From Gelatoporia subvermispora B (taxonomy: Eukaryota > Basidiomycota > Agaricomycetes > Polyporales > Gelatoporiaceae): a stretch of 64,000 nucleotides of DNA. Below are positions 41,401 through 54,239 of this stretch, one piece after another (position 1 is the stretch's first letter; each line of letters begins with the position of its first letter). The stretch covers positions 1-64,000 of the forward strand of contig KB445802.1 in the NCBI GenBank assembly GCA_000320605.2. The letters run 5' to 3'. The translations under genes and the position numbers were made by a program. Below the pieces are notes generated by a model. That model was not told where the DNA came from. It searched no databases and was given only the letters and a program-made list of their open reading frames with translations.

Positions 41401-43690
41401 TACGGTCTGGCCTCTCATGTGGATGTAAGCTTTGTGAACGTGCCTCGTCCCACGTCGCATGTGGAATTGAGATGCGCAGGCTGGAGGCGATCGATGGTGC
41501 GCGCGTCATTGGAGACTGAGAGGCTGCTAGATGGGAGGCAGGAGACTGTAGGCTGCTCCTGTATGGATTGCGAGCATGTACTGGGATGCGGCCGTATATG
41601 TGCTCCTGGCAAATAGGACCGCTTCTGCATATGTGCAGGGTATACGAGACGACTTGGTGACGTGTGCTATGGATGACGCAGTGGAGCTCGAGCGCAGAAA
41701 TCGTATCTATAGGGCGACCTAGTGACTGTCGTGGAATCCTGGTGTTTACGGTGTCTAGACATAGGCTCCGTTGTCCGTCAACGCGATTTGTGGACTGATA
41801 TGTAATGTTGTGCATGCAAGCGTGGATTTGGTTAGAGACCGGAGGGAGCTGGCTCGCGCAACAACATTCAGGACCCTACGGCGATTCCATGAGGTATGTT
41901 GAAACCGATACGACCAGAATCTGAGTCGTACCAGATCAGGATGATATGGTATCGGTTGTCGTCGCCGATGCCTTGTACCGTACGCGCGAGACCCCGCTAT
42001 TTCTTCTCACCTTCTATGCCATCTGAGTATCACATTGATTTGAGAGTCGACGGAGAATACTGTTGATGAAAAGAGAACCATTCATATGAGGGCACAGCGT
42101 GAATCAAGCACGTAGGGTATGCAGTGGTCAAACAAGACGGATATCTTTCGAGCTCTCATCGAGCGCTCACTCGGTTCTTTCCGGCGGTCGCATACGATCC
42201 ACTCAAGTCGCTTTGCGCAATACTTCCTGTCTTGCCACCTCTATCTTGCGGGACTTCTGTTTTCCAGCTCTAGATTCTGACACATTTACGGCGGCTCTTG
42301 CTTCACCCGTGTTCCAAGACGGGTTATTTCCTATGCTTCTATAGAGAACTGAGGTTACCGCCACCTGCGAGGACAGGCCGCTGTTGCAGTGCAGCTTCCC
42401 CGTGCAGATTCCCGACTGACCTCCACGTCGCAAAGCTATTACGGTGTACAAATGGGCTTCTGAGCACCGTACATCTGATGTCGTAATATTATGGATGAAG
42501 ACACAGGAGATTACCGGTGCGAGGTGTCGTGCGTGGTGCTTCAGGTCCTTCGTTCATGTCTGTTGATTGAGAGGTTGCACAAGACCTCGTTGTGCAACTC
42601 TCGCTTGCGCAGAACATCCCTCGGACGTATTTCGCTCATGTCCTTCGTGTGCGGGCCCGGCGTCGTGACCCTCCATCCTGACATTTGTGGCTCGGACGAG
42701 GTCCAGCTAGGTCGTATTGCAAGTAATTGTGATGCGCGGTAATCGTGACAGAGGTGCCATGGCTGCAAGGGTTAGACGGCAAGCAACGCAAATGGCACTC
42801 TGAAGCGTTTCAAGAGGCATATGTGGTTTGCGGTGTTAGAGCCTTCCGGTTACCATGGACGTTGTTTGGATAATTCTGTTTTGTGTCGAATCCTATTATT
42901 TGCATGACATCCAGGCGGTGCCCTGCATTGAGCGGGAGACGTCTCCGAACATCAGACCGACAGAATGAAGCTTTTATGGGAAGCTCTACGGAATTCTTGG
43001 AAGAAGAATTTACCAGAGCTTGAGCATTATCCTATTAAAGAGCGCGTCCTCGAGGGCAAGACTTGGATGGTACAATACGCAGTGACTCAATAGCACCAAG
43101 ATCCATGTTGACTGTTGCAGCCAACTAGATGATTCTTCGAGGGCATGAAACAAAGGAAACACAGCCAATTTAGCACGTACCCGTAAAGCAGTGCTATCAG
43201 GGACTTGACAAAGGAACGCTCCGAATGGACAGCGCAAGCGCCGAAATGGGCGACCATTCGGAGGTCGGGGCTCCATGCGATCTTGTCGGCTAAAGCAAGC
43301 GCTCTTCCTCGCCATGTCGATGCTCGCAATTTCTGTCTCCAGCAGAGTCCTCTCACCATTGGGAGGATCCACATATTTTGGCTGGAAGAACTAATTGATT
43401 GGTCTCGACTTCAGGTCCACTCCTCATCCTGGATTGTCGAACTTTCGCAACCCGACAGAGTCATGTGCGGGTGCTGTGCCCAAAAATACAAGCTGTATAT
43501 GTGAAACACCAATAGGTTTATTCTTGGCAGGAGGCATAGGTGGCTTCGCGCATGTTGCAATCTATCAAGTCAGGTTAAACTAATGTGCACCTGTTGTTGT
43601 CTGCTACTGTCCGTTCCCTTAGCTCGTAGGTATAAAGGCAAGTAAATGCACTTCACCGCACGTCACCAATCCCACACACTGCAAGAATTT
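41401..43690. other. No gene identified
   Basis: Apart from the repeat core at 42161-42200, this 2.3 kb holds only short unsupported ORFs. Minus ORFs at 43374..43010 are hydrophobic but show no family pattern. Confidence 0.4.
42161..42200 (-). repeat. Core motif of dispersed repeat, copy 4
   Basis: The plus strand reads GAGCGCTCACTCGGTTCTTT, then CCGGCGGTCGCATACGATCC, the reverse complement of the core. Confidence 0.65.
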
Positions 43691-43757
43691 CGCTATGTAT
43701 GAGTGCGTACCACAGCGTTTCATCAGTTGCCGGCTATCCTGATATTTCCGCAGAAAC

Positions 43758-45356
43758 ATGGACATGTGCAGTATGGCTTGTATTTGTGCGAACATGATCT
43801 TATACATCATTCATCACTCTGTCTGACTTTTTCCAGTCTTAGTATTCTACGATCATGTTGCGACCCTACCAGACGAAGTGGAGTACATATGGTGTCGCAA
43901 GCTCAGCATCGTCAAACTCCTGTTCTTGATAAATCGTCTTGCCTTGCTCGTGTGGGCCGTTCTTCTGGGATATATAAAATACGGGTTGGATCCACTTTAC
44001 TCGCTCGACAATCCTATGGGCATGAAGATTTCTATAGGGTAAGTATACTACGGTGATTCCAGGCACACAGGCACTCACGGAAGCTCGCAAAGCTGCGGCG
44101 CGGCAGAGAGCCTATACACTGCGTCACGGATTGTAATGAGTGTCATCCAAACGGGTGAGGAAGAGGATCAATGAGGCGATGAACATGATCAAGAAAGGCT
44201 CACTTCGATTACTTTTGGTATAGCGTTCATCGTCATTCGCGTCTACACGTTGAGCGGGGGCAAGTGGGCGATCGCTATAATTACCTTCGTCTGCGGCATC
44301 ATCGGATCCCTTTCTGTATTGGTAAGGTTCAGCTGAGACGGACCATGAAAACCAATAATAAGATTGTGCAGCAACTTTTCAAGGGCCCGCAGCCCGTAAT
44401 AAATGGGCTGGGGGGAGCTTCCGAGACTTGCGACTACATTACAGCTACTTCACAGACAGATGGTGCAAATTATATGTAAGCATACCTCTCGCAGTTCCAG
44501 GATATCCTCACGTGTAACTTTCGTAGTAGTGAGTTGGTTACGGAGAATGCGGTATACTACGAAATCCGAAGCGGTATGTTGCAGTTATGATTATATCCCA
44601 CGCAGGGCCCGCAATATCAGCACTGGCGGACCTGGTGGCCATTATTATGACGTATCGCAAGATGCGTAGCACGATCTGCCTGGGCCAGGCTCATAAAACG
44701 TCACCCATTGTAACGGCTCTGCTTCGAGATGGTGAGTGAGGTTCGTCCACCAGGGGATTCAAATCATAACCTGTTTACACCCATCTTAGGTATTCTCTAC
44801 TTCATGTAATGGCTAGCCTTATCATGACTCCTCCCACCTTGATTAATTTGACCGCATTGCGCAGAATGCTGTTGCTGCTCAACATTGTCGTCTTTGCTGA
44901 CGTAGTCTTCAATCCGCATGCAACAGATTTGGTAAGGAGGGGGCTTCACTTGGACAACGTTGACAAAACTAACTTTCTCAGTGAAGATTGCCAATACGAT
45001 TGACATCTTTCAAATTCCGTATGTAACCCAGTCCTACTTCCTCACGTACTACTCGCTCATTTTGTTGTAGCCTACAAGCTATCGTTGTCTCGCATTTTCT
45101 CCTAGATATAAGAGACGCTGCATACAGGCACACGGTTCGGCATCTCGATGCAGACCAAGCATTCGCCGATCTGTCTGTGAGTACGATGCAAGGTACACAG
45201 CAGTCAAGCCTCAGATTCGCAGAATTTGTGGCACCACTGGGCGAGTCTCTCGACATCGGGTTGTGTGAAGCCCTTGACGACGGGGCCTCAGACACTGACG
45301 CAGATGATCAGGCAAGCGAGGGGACTGCGGCAGGAGACGTAATACACGAAGCATAG
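43758..45356 (+). CDS. DUF6533-type multi-pass membrane protein (copy D)
   Basis: The signature exon (from about 43839) reads LVFYDHVATLPDEVEYIWCR, followed by a hydrophobic helix and a GYIKYGLDP loop. Later exons carry ESLYTASRIVMSVIQTG (about 44100), FIVIRVYTLSGGKWAIAII (about 44220), the loop ISALADLVAIIMTYRKMR to TALLRDG (about 44610-44730), an exon with a helix around 44860, and the last exon from about 45070 (LQAIVVSHFLLDIRDAAY) with a 70-residue acidic tail to TAG 45354-45356. No stop interrupts these exons. Function is unknown; probable plasma or organelle membrane protein. The start is uncertain: ATG 43758 gives a four-codon first exon in phase; ATG 43697 would give a more usual N-terminus but is out of phase by one. 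It is more diverged from copies A-C than they are from each other. Confidence 0.6.
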
Positions 45357-45708
45357 TAGGCTTCGACTGATACTCGCGTATTGATACACGCGCGGACAAG
45401 CGGCCCCAACCTGGTGCTCAAATCTGCCCAACCTCCCGACAACTCAGAACTTTATCTTTCATGCTTAGGATATAGTTGTCCCTTACGGAGCTTACAAAGA
45501 GGAGAGTTAATGGTACATAAAGAAGCCGCGTACTTGAATAGTATTCCCCGGACGGTTCACGCACAGCTCCGTCCGTGCAGACTAGAACTACAGGATGAAC
45601 GAAACAGAAGCACAGGCTAGGTGATATTACAAGTACGCTAATCATACAGTCTATCAAAGAACAACAAAGCCTTGTGAAAGTATCGCGAACACGAACCACG
45701 CGCCCAAA
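45357..45708. other. Convergent 3' flanks; duplication boundary
   Basis: Between DUF6533 copy D and the CYP505 stop. From about 45590 onward it matches the 3' flank of the CYP505 pseudogene (24716 onward), so the duplication event carried about 110 bp of downstream DNA. Confidence 0.55.
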
Positions 45709-48700
45709 TTACTCGAAGATGTCGGTTGCATATCGGCCGCTCGTGATCTTATGGAAGGTCTCTGCAGCCTCTGCGTCACTGATTTCCTGGTTCGAATCCT
45801 TGACAATTGCGATCAACGACTCCTTGACGCCAGCCGCAACCTTACTTGCCCCACACACGTAGAACTGTGAGACCTAGTTCAGCTATGACTGCAACCTGGG
45901 CTCGCAAGCACGGACACGAACCTTGCACCCAGCCTCATACGCAGTCTTGACGTCCTGCCGGTCATGCCAGATGCGGCTACACCCAGCGAGTCAGCTCTAC
46001 GCCATCGCAGTGCTCGGCAGATACTTACTTCTGGACATACTTGCACCCCTCCGACTCCTGCGGCGCGCGCGAGAACGCCGGGCGCACATCCACGACGCCC
46101 ATCTCAGCCCACGTCTTGAGGTCTGAGTCGCCATACAAGAAGTCGTCCTTCGGGGACCTGCATCCAAAGAACAACAAGCTCTTCGCAACCTCTCGTCCTG
46201 CCTCCTTCTGCATTGCGCGCTCCTGCAAGAACCCACGCATGGGCGCGAGCCCCGAGCCTGCGCAGAACATCACGAGCGGGACCTCAGGGTCGCCCGGTGG
46301 GTGGAACTCAGCGCTCGACGCGCGCACCGCGAGCTGGACCTTGTCACCCGCGCGGAGGCCCGCGAGATACGTCGACGCGACGCCGAGGAACGGCTCTGTG
46401 CGCCCCGAGAGTGCGGGCGTTTCGAGTACGCTGATCGTCAGCGTCGCGTGCTGCGGATTCCACAGAGGCGAGGACGAGATCGAGTACTGCCGGATGCGCA
46501 TCGACGGGAGTAGCCCCAAGAGGGCGCCAAGTGAGAGCTTGATGTCCGGGTGCGCCTCGAGAATGTCTAGGACGCTGAGCCGCTTGCCAAAGACGAGGTC
46601 GGTGTACGAGTTGGAGTACTCCTCGAGCGCCTTCTTCGTCTCATTACTGGTGGCAACTTCTGCGAGAGCGCGCAAGTCACGCTTTGTTGCGGGTTGTGAC
46701 AATTCGACGTAGCCGCTGAACAAGGTGAACAAATTCACCGCCTTGTTCGTTGGCAGGGACGTCGGTCCACCAGACGAGATCGTCACCTGAATGATCAGGT
46801 TAGCTGAGTAATATGCACCAACGACGTCCTGTCAACGTGTCCTGACCTCCTGTTCAGCCGAGAACCCAAACCGTGCGAGAACGCGGTGCACGTCTCGTGC
46901 AGGATTGACAGGGAGGCTGGAATATAAATCAGCGGAGCATCATCGGGATGTAAGGCATATGTACTCACATGGCAAGGTAGTCTCCCGCACGGTACGTCGC
47001 ATTCTCCGGCAGCTCGAATTCTGAAAAAGACTCAATATATGGCTGACCATTACCAATGGGACACTGACCGATATGCCGCTTCGGGGCTGCACCAGGGGTA
47101 GTCAATAATCTGTTGTCGACGACGGTGCCCAGCGTCGCGTCCGGCTGGCGCAAGACTCCTGCGCGCGCTGTTCCCGCATCCACGGTCTTAACATCAATAC
47201 CAGCACCTGCTGCACCAGAAGTCGTCTGATATCTCTGCACACATACACTGAGTCAGAAGATTCAAGGAAGACAGGCGGCGGTGGACAAACCTTGCTCAAG
47301 GCCTCCCACAACTGTGCCTCCCACCTGTCGAACGCGTCAAAGAAGTCGCCACTGGCGGCGTCTCCCTCGCCGCGCGGGGCGAGACGGTCCGCGCCACGTT
47401 CCGCGAGCGTCTCGTCGCACAACTTCGGGATGCGCTGGTACGTCTGTACCCAGTCGCGATTGCCGCAGCCAAACACGCCATAGACGACGTTTACCATCTC
47501 GTTCGCCTTCAGGCTCGAGAGCCACTCCACGAAGTGCGCGGCGTTGTCCGTCGGTTTCCCTGTACAGAAGCAGCTTCCAGCTCCAATCAACTATTATTTG
47601 TCAATACACGACTGATATGCGCACCTTCGTACGATGCTGTGATGATTATAACTGGACCATCCGTGGGTACGTGCCCAGTCGCTGAATCGAGTGTTCCGAT
47701 CGTCGCTCGGAAACCTGACCGGAGTCGGTCAGCCTGTCGCCCTCTCAAACGAAACATAGCCAGCTACACTTACCATGCCCTGCCGCATCCGTCGCGACCC
47801 TCTGCGCAAACGCTTCCGATGACCCCGTGTTTGAGCCATACAGCACATACATCGCCTGCTTCAGCCCATCCGTCGCCACGGGCGCCGGCGCATGGTCGCG
47901 CTTGCCCTCCTGCTGGAAGAGCGCGGACGACGGGACGGCGATCAGGCGCTGGCGGCCCGCGCGTGGGATCGCGTGGATACGCAGGCCGTCGGGCTTGATA
48001 GTGAGCGTCTGCTTAATGCGCAGCTCGTAGGACGGGTCGTGCAGGACAAGATCGAACTTCTGCAAGAGCGTGACGAGCGTGAGCTGTACCTCTTGCCAGG
48101 CGAAGGCACGGCCCTGATAAGCGCATAAGCACCTCATGTTCCCGATGATAAAATATGATGCACTCACGATGCATGCACGCATGCCGTAGCCGAATGGCTG
48201 CCAGGCATTGGGCTACAGAATTGAACATTAATGCACATCACCCTGCAAAATGCTAGTGAAACTACGTACAGGTAATGCTTCGAATTTTCCGTCGAGCATA
48301 CGCTCAGGCCGGAACTCATCCGCCTGACATCGACAAGTTAGCGTCTATCCCACAACCCACCATTCAAGCCTACTCACATCGCTGCCATAGACTAACGGAT
48401 CACGCTGCGCCGCAGCAACATTGACGACAATACTCATGCCCTTCGGTATCGCATACTTGCCATCCACAAGCGTCGTGTCCTCGATCGCGCCGCACCCACG
48501 GCCAGGCGCGCTCGGGCTCAGTCGCAGCGTCTCGCGCATCACCGCTGCACCCGTATCGCGTTAGTACTGCCAGCTAGTGTGATCGAGGACGTGTGTACGC
48601 ACCAAGGAGGTACGGCAGCTTGTTTACATCCTTGACGGAGACGACGCGATCGCCGATCATAGTGTCGATCTCCTCGCGCAGCTTGCGCATCGCCTCAGGG

Positions 48701-50182
48701 TTTTTGAGGAGGTAGTATACTGCAAATGTGAGCATTCCTGAGAAGGAGAAGGCTGAGTTATTATTCGACTTAGTAGCACATTTTCAGATATCTTGCCTGA
48801 TGTGGTCTCGTGGCCTATTTGATACTTCTATATTAATTTCGCGTATATTCTGCCATCGCGATGAACACATACCAGCAATCAGGAACGTCAAGAGCTGTGA
48901 ATATTGCTTCAGTCAATTGTTCGATATTCTAAGGACAAAATAACTTGCTTACATTTTGCTTGATATTCTCGTCTGGGAGCTTCTTCCCCGTCTCCTTATC
49001 AACGCCGTTCAGCATAACATTCAGTAAATCGTTCTTCTCCACTGGGTGCGCCTTGCGCTCCTGTATGACTGTTGTCCCTCAGCCTCCTCATTTGCAGCAA
49101 CAGTAAGAGGGGAAGCATACTCTCGTCGACGAGAGACAACATGATCTTCTGGTCCTCCTCGTACTGCGCCTGCGACTTGCGCTTGAGCGCCTGAACAATG
49201 CCGGGGCGGTTCGCGCGCGTCATGCTCTCATAGAGGAAGTCGGCCATGGCGTGCACGAAGGGGTGGGGATCTTCCTAGCATTAAAGTCCAAGCATGAGTT
49301 CCGGATAGCGGTACAACGACAAGGAGAGTGGAGCTTACTCGGTAGAAGGAATTGAGGCTGTGGTGCAGTGTCAGCGAAAGGTGCTGGTGAGCGGAGAAGC
49401 AGATGAACGTGCGGGGATGTGACGTACCGGTAGGACATGGAGCTGAGCGCAATCGCATCGAGCGTGAGCCGTGTGAAGTCTGCGGCGGGGTCTATTGCGT
49501 GTTGGGGCCCGAACCTGGGGTTCACATATGAGGATCAGCTTCTAGCTTCTGATACGTGGAATGAGGACGCTCCGAAGCGACGCACCTGTCCCACTTGAGT
49601 GTAATCTGCCCGATAATGTCCATCATGTCGTCGTACATCCCGTGCACCGCCGTCGTGCTGAACGCGGGCATCAGGAGTCGGTCTGCGCGCACAGACGCGA
49701 TGATCGTCAGAATCGGCACGATCGAGCAGTGCAGGAGACGAAGGCACGTACGGGCGATATACCAGTTCTCATCTCCAGGGACATGAGCCTAAGGGAGGGC
49801 GCATCGCTTAGCTGTGGACAATCGCAAACGAGACGTGTGTACTGGACTCACAGTGAAGAGGCCGTCCCCAGTGGCGCGGCGGACCTCTGCGAGGCCACCG
49901 CCGATCATCTTGCGGAAGCGGCGCTCGTCGGAGACTTCATTCACGAGCCTCTGCGAGTTCACGACGAGGATCTTGCGCGCTAGACATGATCGCGTCGTCA
50001 GTACTCAAACGTCTCTCGGATCGGAAATCGCGCGGCATCCACGCACAGACGATAGTGAGCTGGTATATCTCGCCATACTGCTTCGCGAGCAGGTTCATGG
50101 ATTGGAAGGGTAGGTCCTTATCGAGGGCGGTTACAGTGCCCAGGAACGGGATGCGCGGCGGCGATGGGATTGGTGTAGTCAT
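45709..50182 (-). CDS. CYP505: CYP505-type self-sufficient P450 (P450-reductase fusion; fatty acid hydroxylase)
   Basis: Twenty-three exons (first 50182..50047, last 45864..45709; haem exons 48212..48168 and 48113..47774; large FAD exon 46786..46029), every phase closing, 1056 residues, the family's usual size. Like bacterial P450BM3 and fungal P450foxy it fuses a soluble haem domain to an FMN/FAD reductase, so it hydroxylates fatty-acid-type substrates near the omega end with NADPH alone. Evidence: N-terminus MTTPIPSPPRIPFLG without membrane anchor; WYIAHRLLMPAF; AGHETTSG; ETLR; FGYGMRACIGR with Cys404; FMN site LYGSNTGSSEAFA (about 498); RQYSISSSP for FAD (833); CAGSGLAPMRGF for NADPH (909); C-terminus ATDIFE. 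One intron (48796..48738) starts with GC. No lesions. It is the intact relative of the broken copies beside the retroelement. Confidence 0.93.
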
Positions 50183-52629
50183 TGTGCGAGTACGCAGGAA
50201 GTTGGAGGAGGTAGAGCTAGGTGGGTGTTGAGCATCCTGGGATCGCGAGCCCCTCGCCTTAAGTATGGCCATCTGCGAATATACCGGGACAATGGCATGG
50301 AAGAATCAAGCTGCAGGGTCCAACCGTCATAGTACCTCTGCTCGAGCCGCCGGCGTGCATCCGCAAGTGGGTGATAGACACCGATCTTGGTGCGCGCGCG
50401 TCGAGCCCGGGTATGACGACCCCGTACGGAGACATGCGTGGAGAATAACGTGCCCACCGACCCTGGGACCACGCGCAGGAGCCCTGCCAAAATCAACGCA
50501 ACGCATGCTTAGCGGCGAACATCAGCCCGGAATGACGACTGCGCCCCGGCCGACGGCGCCTGCGGTGGATGTTGTTCGAGTTGCCGGCGGCGGCGAGTTG
50601 AGGTGCTCGCCGTCTCGGGCGGTGGTACGCGTGCCCGAGTGTTGTCAGAGGGCATCACGAGCACTGCGGCGATGGCTGTCGGCCCTACGAGAATCAACTG
50701 TGGTGGCGGGGTCAGACTAAATTCTCCTGAGTAGTGTGCCGGGTGCCCGAGTCGCCTCGGCCAGTACTCTGCGAGACCGAGACCTCCTTGGCGACGACGA
50801 ACGACTGATATCGAAGCTGATAACTATCAGATATTAATGTTCGACGTTCAGGATTTAGCACATGGTGGACGGTAATCATCCCAGAGAGCCAGGGTCGGCA
50901 GAATGGTTGTGAAGTAAAGACAACACACGAAAACCTCGTTGCCGCAGGGCCCGTTGGATGTCATGACCCTAACCCGTCACCAGTCCGGCGCGCAGGAGTC
51001 CCGCGAATACCGGGAGTGAGATCTTGAGATTGGGCGGCTGTTCTGCCGCCGGCATCCATCTCTACGAAATACTCCCGGCTCGCTCGAAGGTCAAGGGTCG
51101 ATCTTGAACACCCATGCTTGCCTATCTATAGGCTGTACAATCCTCTTGCCTCCAAATCGTCTCGCCTCGAAGATGACGCTCAGGTGTCGGAACTCGGACC
51201 CTCCGCACTCAAGCCCTACAGACGTCAAGACTTGTCCATTCTCTTGCGCAATGGGTCCCAGTTCACTTTCTGAATTTCGATTTAAACCTCGAGATCGAGC
51301 GGCTGAACAGATGTGAGTGACAGAACGCCTTGACTATTATCCGCTTAGTAATGATGGTAACCTTGGGTTCTATATACCCTACCAGCGACCGCACGTTCTC
51401 CACCAATGATGATTAACTCAGTCTCAAGCGAGCCAGCGTTCGCATTAATGTCTAGCCGTCGCCGTGATTGTTCCGGGCTCCCTTCATCCCATTGAGCAAT
51501 AGGTAAGTGTTAAAGTCTCTTTATCCTCTGGTCAATTTATCTCAAGGCGATCAATTTCTACTCTGCAAACTGCACCATAGTCCGTCTTTTGCCACGAACT
51601 TCAACATGACGACACTACCTCGATCTCACGCTACCATAAAAGTACTATCACATCAAGATCCTCGCGCATTTCCCAGTTGGTGCGTAGTACCTCTCTCAAA
51701 CTTCTCATTGTTGTTCGATACTTAGAGACATCCAGCATGGGGCCTTACAATCCACGCGCACTCCGAAGGTCCCCCGCCATGCGTCCGCCGAGTCCCTCGT
51801 CCGGAGCGCCTTGCTATGTGCTACTGTGAGCATTCTGAACGACATTTGCCGTTGCGGCATTAACTGGCGCGCCGGTATGTGATTTGATACCTTTCCATCC
51901 GTCTATCTCACTAACGCGACGGTTATATATGCAGTGCGCATCAAGGCGCAGCAGCCTGTAACCGGCGCGGTATCGAACAGCTAAATGCACAGAATGACGT
52001 AGGCAAACGATCGTGTCCTTCGGAAGCATTAATACTCATGTGAGACTTGCAGTGCCACCCTTTGGCCAATCAGCGTCTCATCAGGACACGTGCTGTATCC
52101 TCCGTTGAAGCACTGAAGACCTTGCTTCGTTTGCGCGTCCAATGGGTGGCTCACCGGGGCACGAGTGCGATGACAGCGCTGTGGGCGAGGAGCGGAATGC
52201 TGTTCCTGAACGGCACGTTGAAAGCTATAACCGATGCGTTGCATCAGTGTTATCATGTATAAAATCAATGTTCGATTCCACTCGCGTTCCGCGAGTTCCA
52301 CTAAACCACCTCTATGAAATTCAGCCGTTCTCGACCTAAGTGATACAATTGCCCCAGTGTCTAGCATTCAGACGATATGTAGATGTGCTCTAGTACATGC
52401 GGCACATTGATAAGTCAAGCTGAACCTGATTCGCCTCCTTAGCGCAGATTTACTTAGAGAGGACTTCGAAGCGTACTAGGACAATGTAGCATACACGCAC
52501 TCAGCACTGCACCGGCGCATACCGCGCCAAGATTTGTCAAGCTTCAAGCTCAAGCACATTTTCATACCACAGGACAGATTAATAGGGCTAGTGATCATCA
52601 ACCAGGTCCGAAGGAAAAGTTGTAAGCTG
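50183..52629. other. Upstream of CYP505, no gene identified
   Basis: Contains the CYP505 promoter and about 2 kb without a convincing ORF. Upstream in-frame ATGs (50272) lie in the leader; the ATG at 50182 was chosen because MTTPIPSPP is the family's usual start. Confidence 0.4.
50258..50267 (-). promoter_or_regulatory. Weak TATA-like element of CYP505
   Basis: The minus strand reads GGCCATACTTAAGGCGAGG about 80 bp before the ATG, followed by a C/T-rich leader. Match to TATA is imperfect. Confidence 0.25.
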
Positions 52630-52672
52630 GCGCCCACCCGTCCCCTTCTGGTTGTCACGCACGATCCAATAT
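52630..52672 (-). repeat. Core motif of dispersed repeat, copy 5
   Basis: The plus strand reads GCGCCCACCCGTCCCCTTCT, then GGTTGTCACGCACGATCCAA, a diverged reverse complement of the core. Confidence 0.5.
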
Positions 52673-53365
52673 CGCTCAGGCGCCTGTCTAGCTTACCAGC
52701 TTGAGTCGCGATGTTCAATCACACTGCTTGTGAAACACTGTCAACGGGAGCGGCTTACAGTAGCTCCTCGCTTTCTCATATTCCTCTGCCTCGAAATGCG
52801 GAAGCGTTCGAGTTCCCACTAGGTGCAAACCGAGTGATGGCGCGTAGTCGTGAAGTGAAGATGCGTTCATGACAGGAGATGGAGGCGTAGCAACGGAGCG
52901 CGTGACATCAGCCGCCTTTGAATCAAAGCAGCACCGTACCCTACGATTGCACCGGAATAGCGAAAGAGCACGCACCAATCATAGGGTAGTCTTTACCGGC
53001 GAGGCAGGCTGGGCTCCTGGTTTGTGCAATGGTTTTTGCATAGTTGTACTGTACATAAGACTAGTTGCCTGGTACGTGGAGAAGACAGGCACGCCCTCAC
53101 GCCACATTACCAACTTGTATATCTACTGACCGCACCCATCGCTGCGACCTTTTCGTCGACAGGTCCCTGTGATGCCTCCCCAAGTCGAGCGGAGCCACAC
53201 TTGCAGACATTCGCTGGACCGGTGCGCGTCAAGGTATCAAGAGACATATTTCGCAGCAAGCACATCCACTGATTGATTCTTTTGATCGAAACAAATGATT
53301 GTGCATGTCAGGTACAGCCTGACCGACACATCCCCTGCACATCAAACATTGTCTCTACATCTACA
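52673..53365. other. Spacer and promoter of the small secreted protein
   Basis: No ORF with protein-like composition. The stretch must hold the promoter of the gene at 53366, but no clear TATA box was seen. Confidence 0.4.
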
Positions 53366-53813
53366 ATGATCCCAGGTCGTGCTCTTTACATCTTCATCAA
53401 CCTTGCTCTCCTGCTCGATGTTGGGTCTGCATTGCCCGCCGACAATGCGCTCGTTGCTCCGGGGCTGCAGCCGTTCTCTGTCACTCCTGGTGTCATATCT
53501 ATACAGGAAATCATAGGCGGATCTGGAGAAAGCACCCTCGGGTATGTACATCACCACTATCACGTCCCACTCGCACCGGGGAAATAGAGTATTGACTCTG
53601 ACACATTATAGATCTACACCCGGTAGGTGTCCTGCGCATTTCAGAAGCGGAAGCTTTGACCGCCCATGTGCTGACTCAACGATTCCAACAGAACACGTTC
53701 ACTCCAAAGCTGACAATGAACCGCGCAGTCGAATCCGATGGTGGGCCACGGACGTCGTATCTATCGAATCCGCACCCGAGCAGATCCAAGGGCCATCAGG
53801 TGATGACGACTAG
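53366..53813 (+). CDS. Small secreted protein, unknown function
   Basis: Two exons, 53366..53541 and 53612..53813, joined in phase through a 70 bp GT-AG intron; 125 residues. The first 20 or so residues form a signal peptide (MIPGRALYIFINLALLLDVG, probable cut after SALP or nearby). The mature part has no membrane helix. It holds two cysteines close together in the second exon (RCPAHFRSGSFDRPC) that could form one disulphide, and ends in an acidic GPSGDDD. Size, leader and lack of homology to anything I know fit the loose class of fungal small secreted proteins. An in-frame ATG at 53273 would hide the leader, so 53366 is preferred. It stands alone between repeats. Effector-like function is only a possibility. 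Confidence 0.6.
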
Positions 53814-54239
53814 GCCTATATAACCCAGTTTATTTTTGGAATCGGTGCTTGATTGTATTGCTTGTAACATATTTTATGGGATCAGCGCGAGATTCCCAAC
53901 GTCACTATTGTGTTAGCCAGCTGGAGGACAATGTATGAGTCTCGATTTCACGTTTCCAAACCGCTAGCTTTCGTCTGTTAGGTATGGTAGGCGATGCTGA
54001 CCTGGAACCCGTGCTTTGTCTTCTCCCATGTAAAGTAGGTTACACACAAAGCGTACGATGCCCCTGACACTGAAGCCCTTGACGCTGTATGAGGATAAGG
54101 GTTAGGGAGGGGAGAAGCAGAAAATGCATACCTGAACTACACTAACTCCAAAAATTTTGGGGAGTGGAGGGAAGGGGGAAACGGGACCATGGGCTGAGAA
54201 AAGATCGCATGCATATTCACAGACTTGGTTTCATTTAAA
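53814..54239. other. 3' flank of small secreted protein gene
   Basis: AT-richer sequence with no ORF; nothing recognised. Confidence 0.4.
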
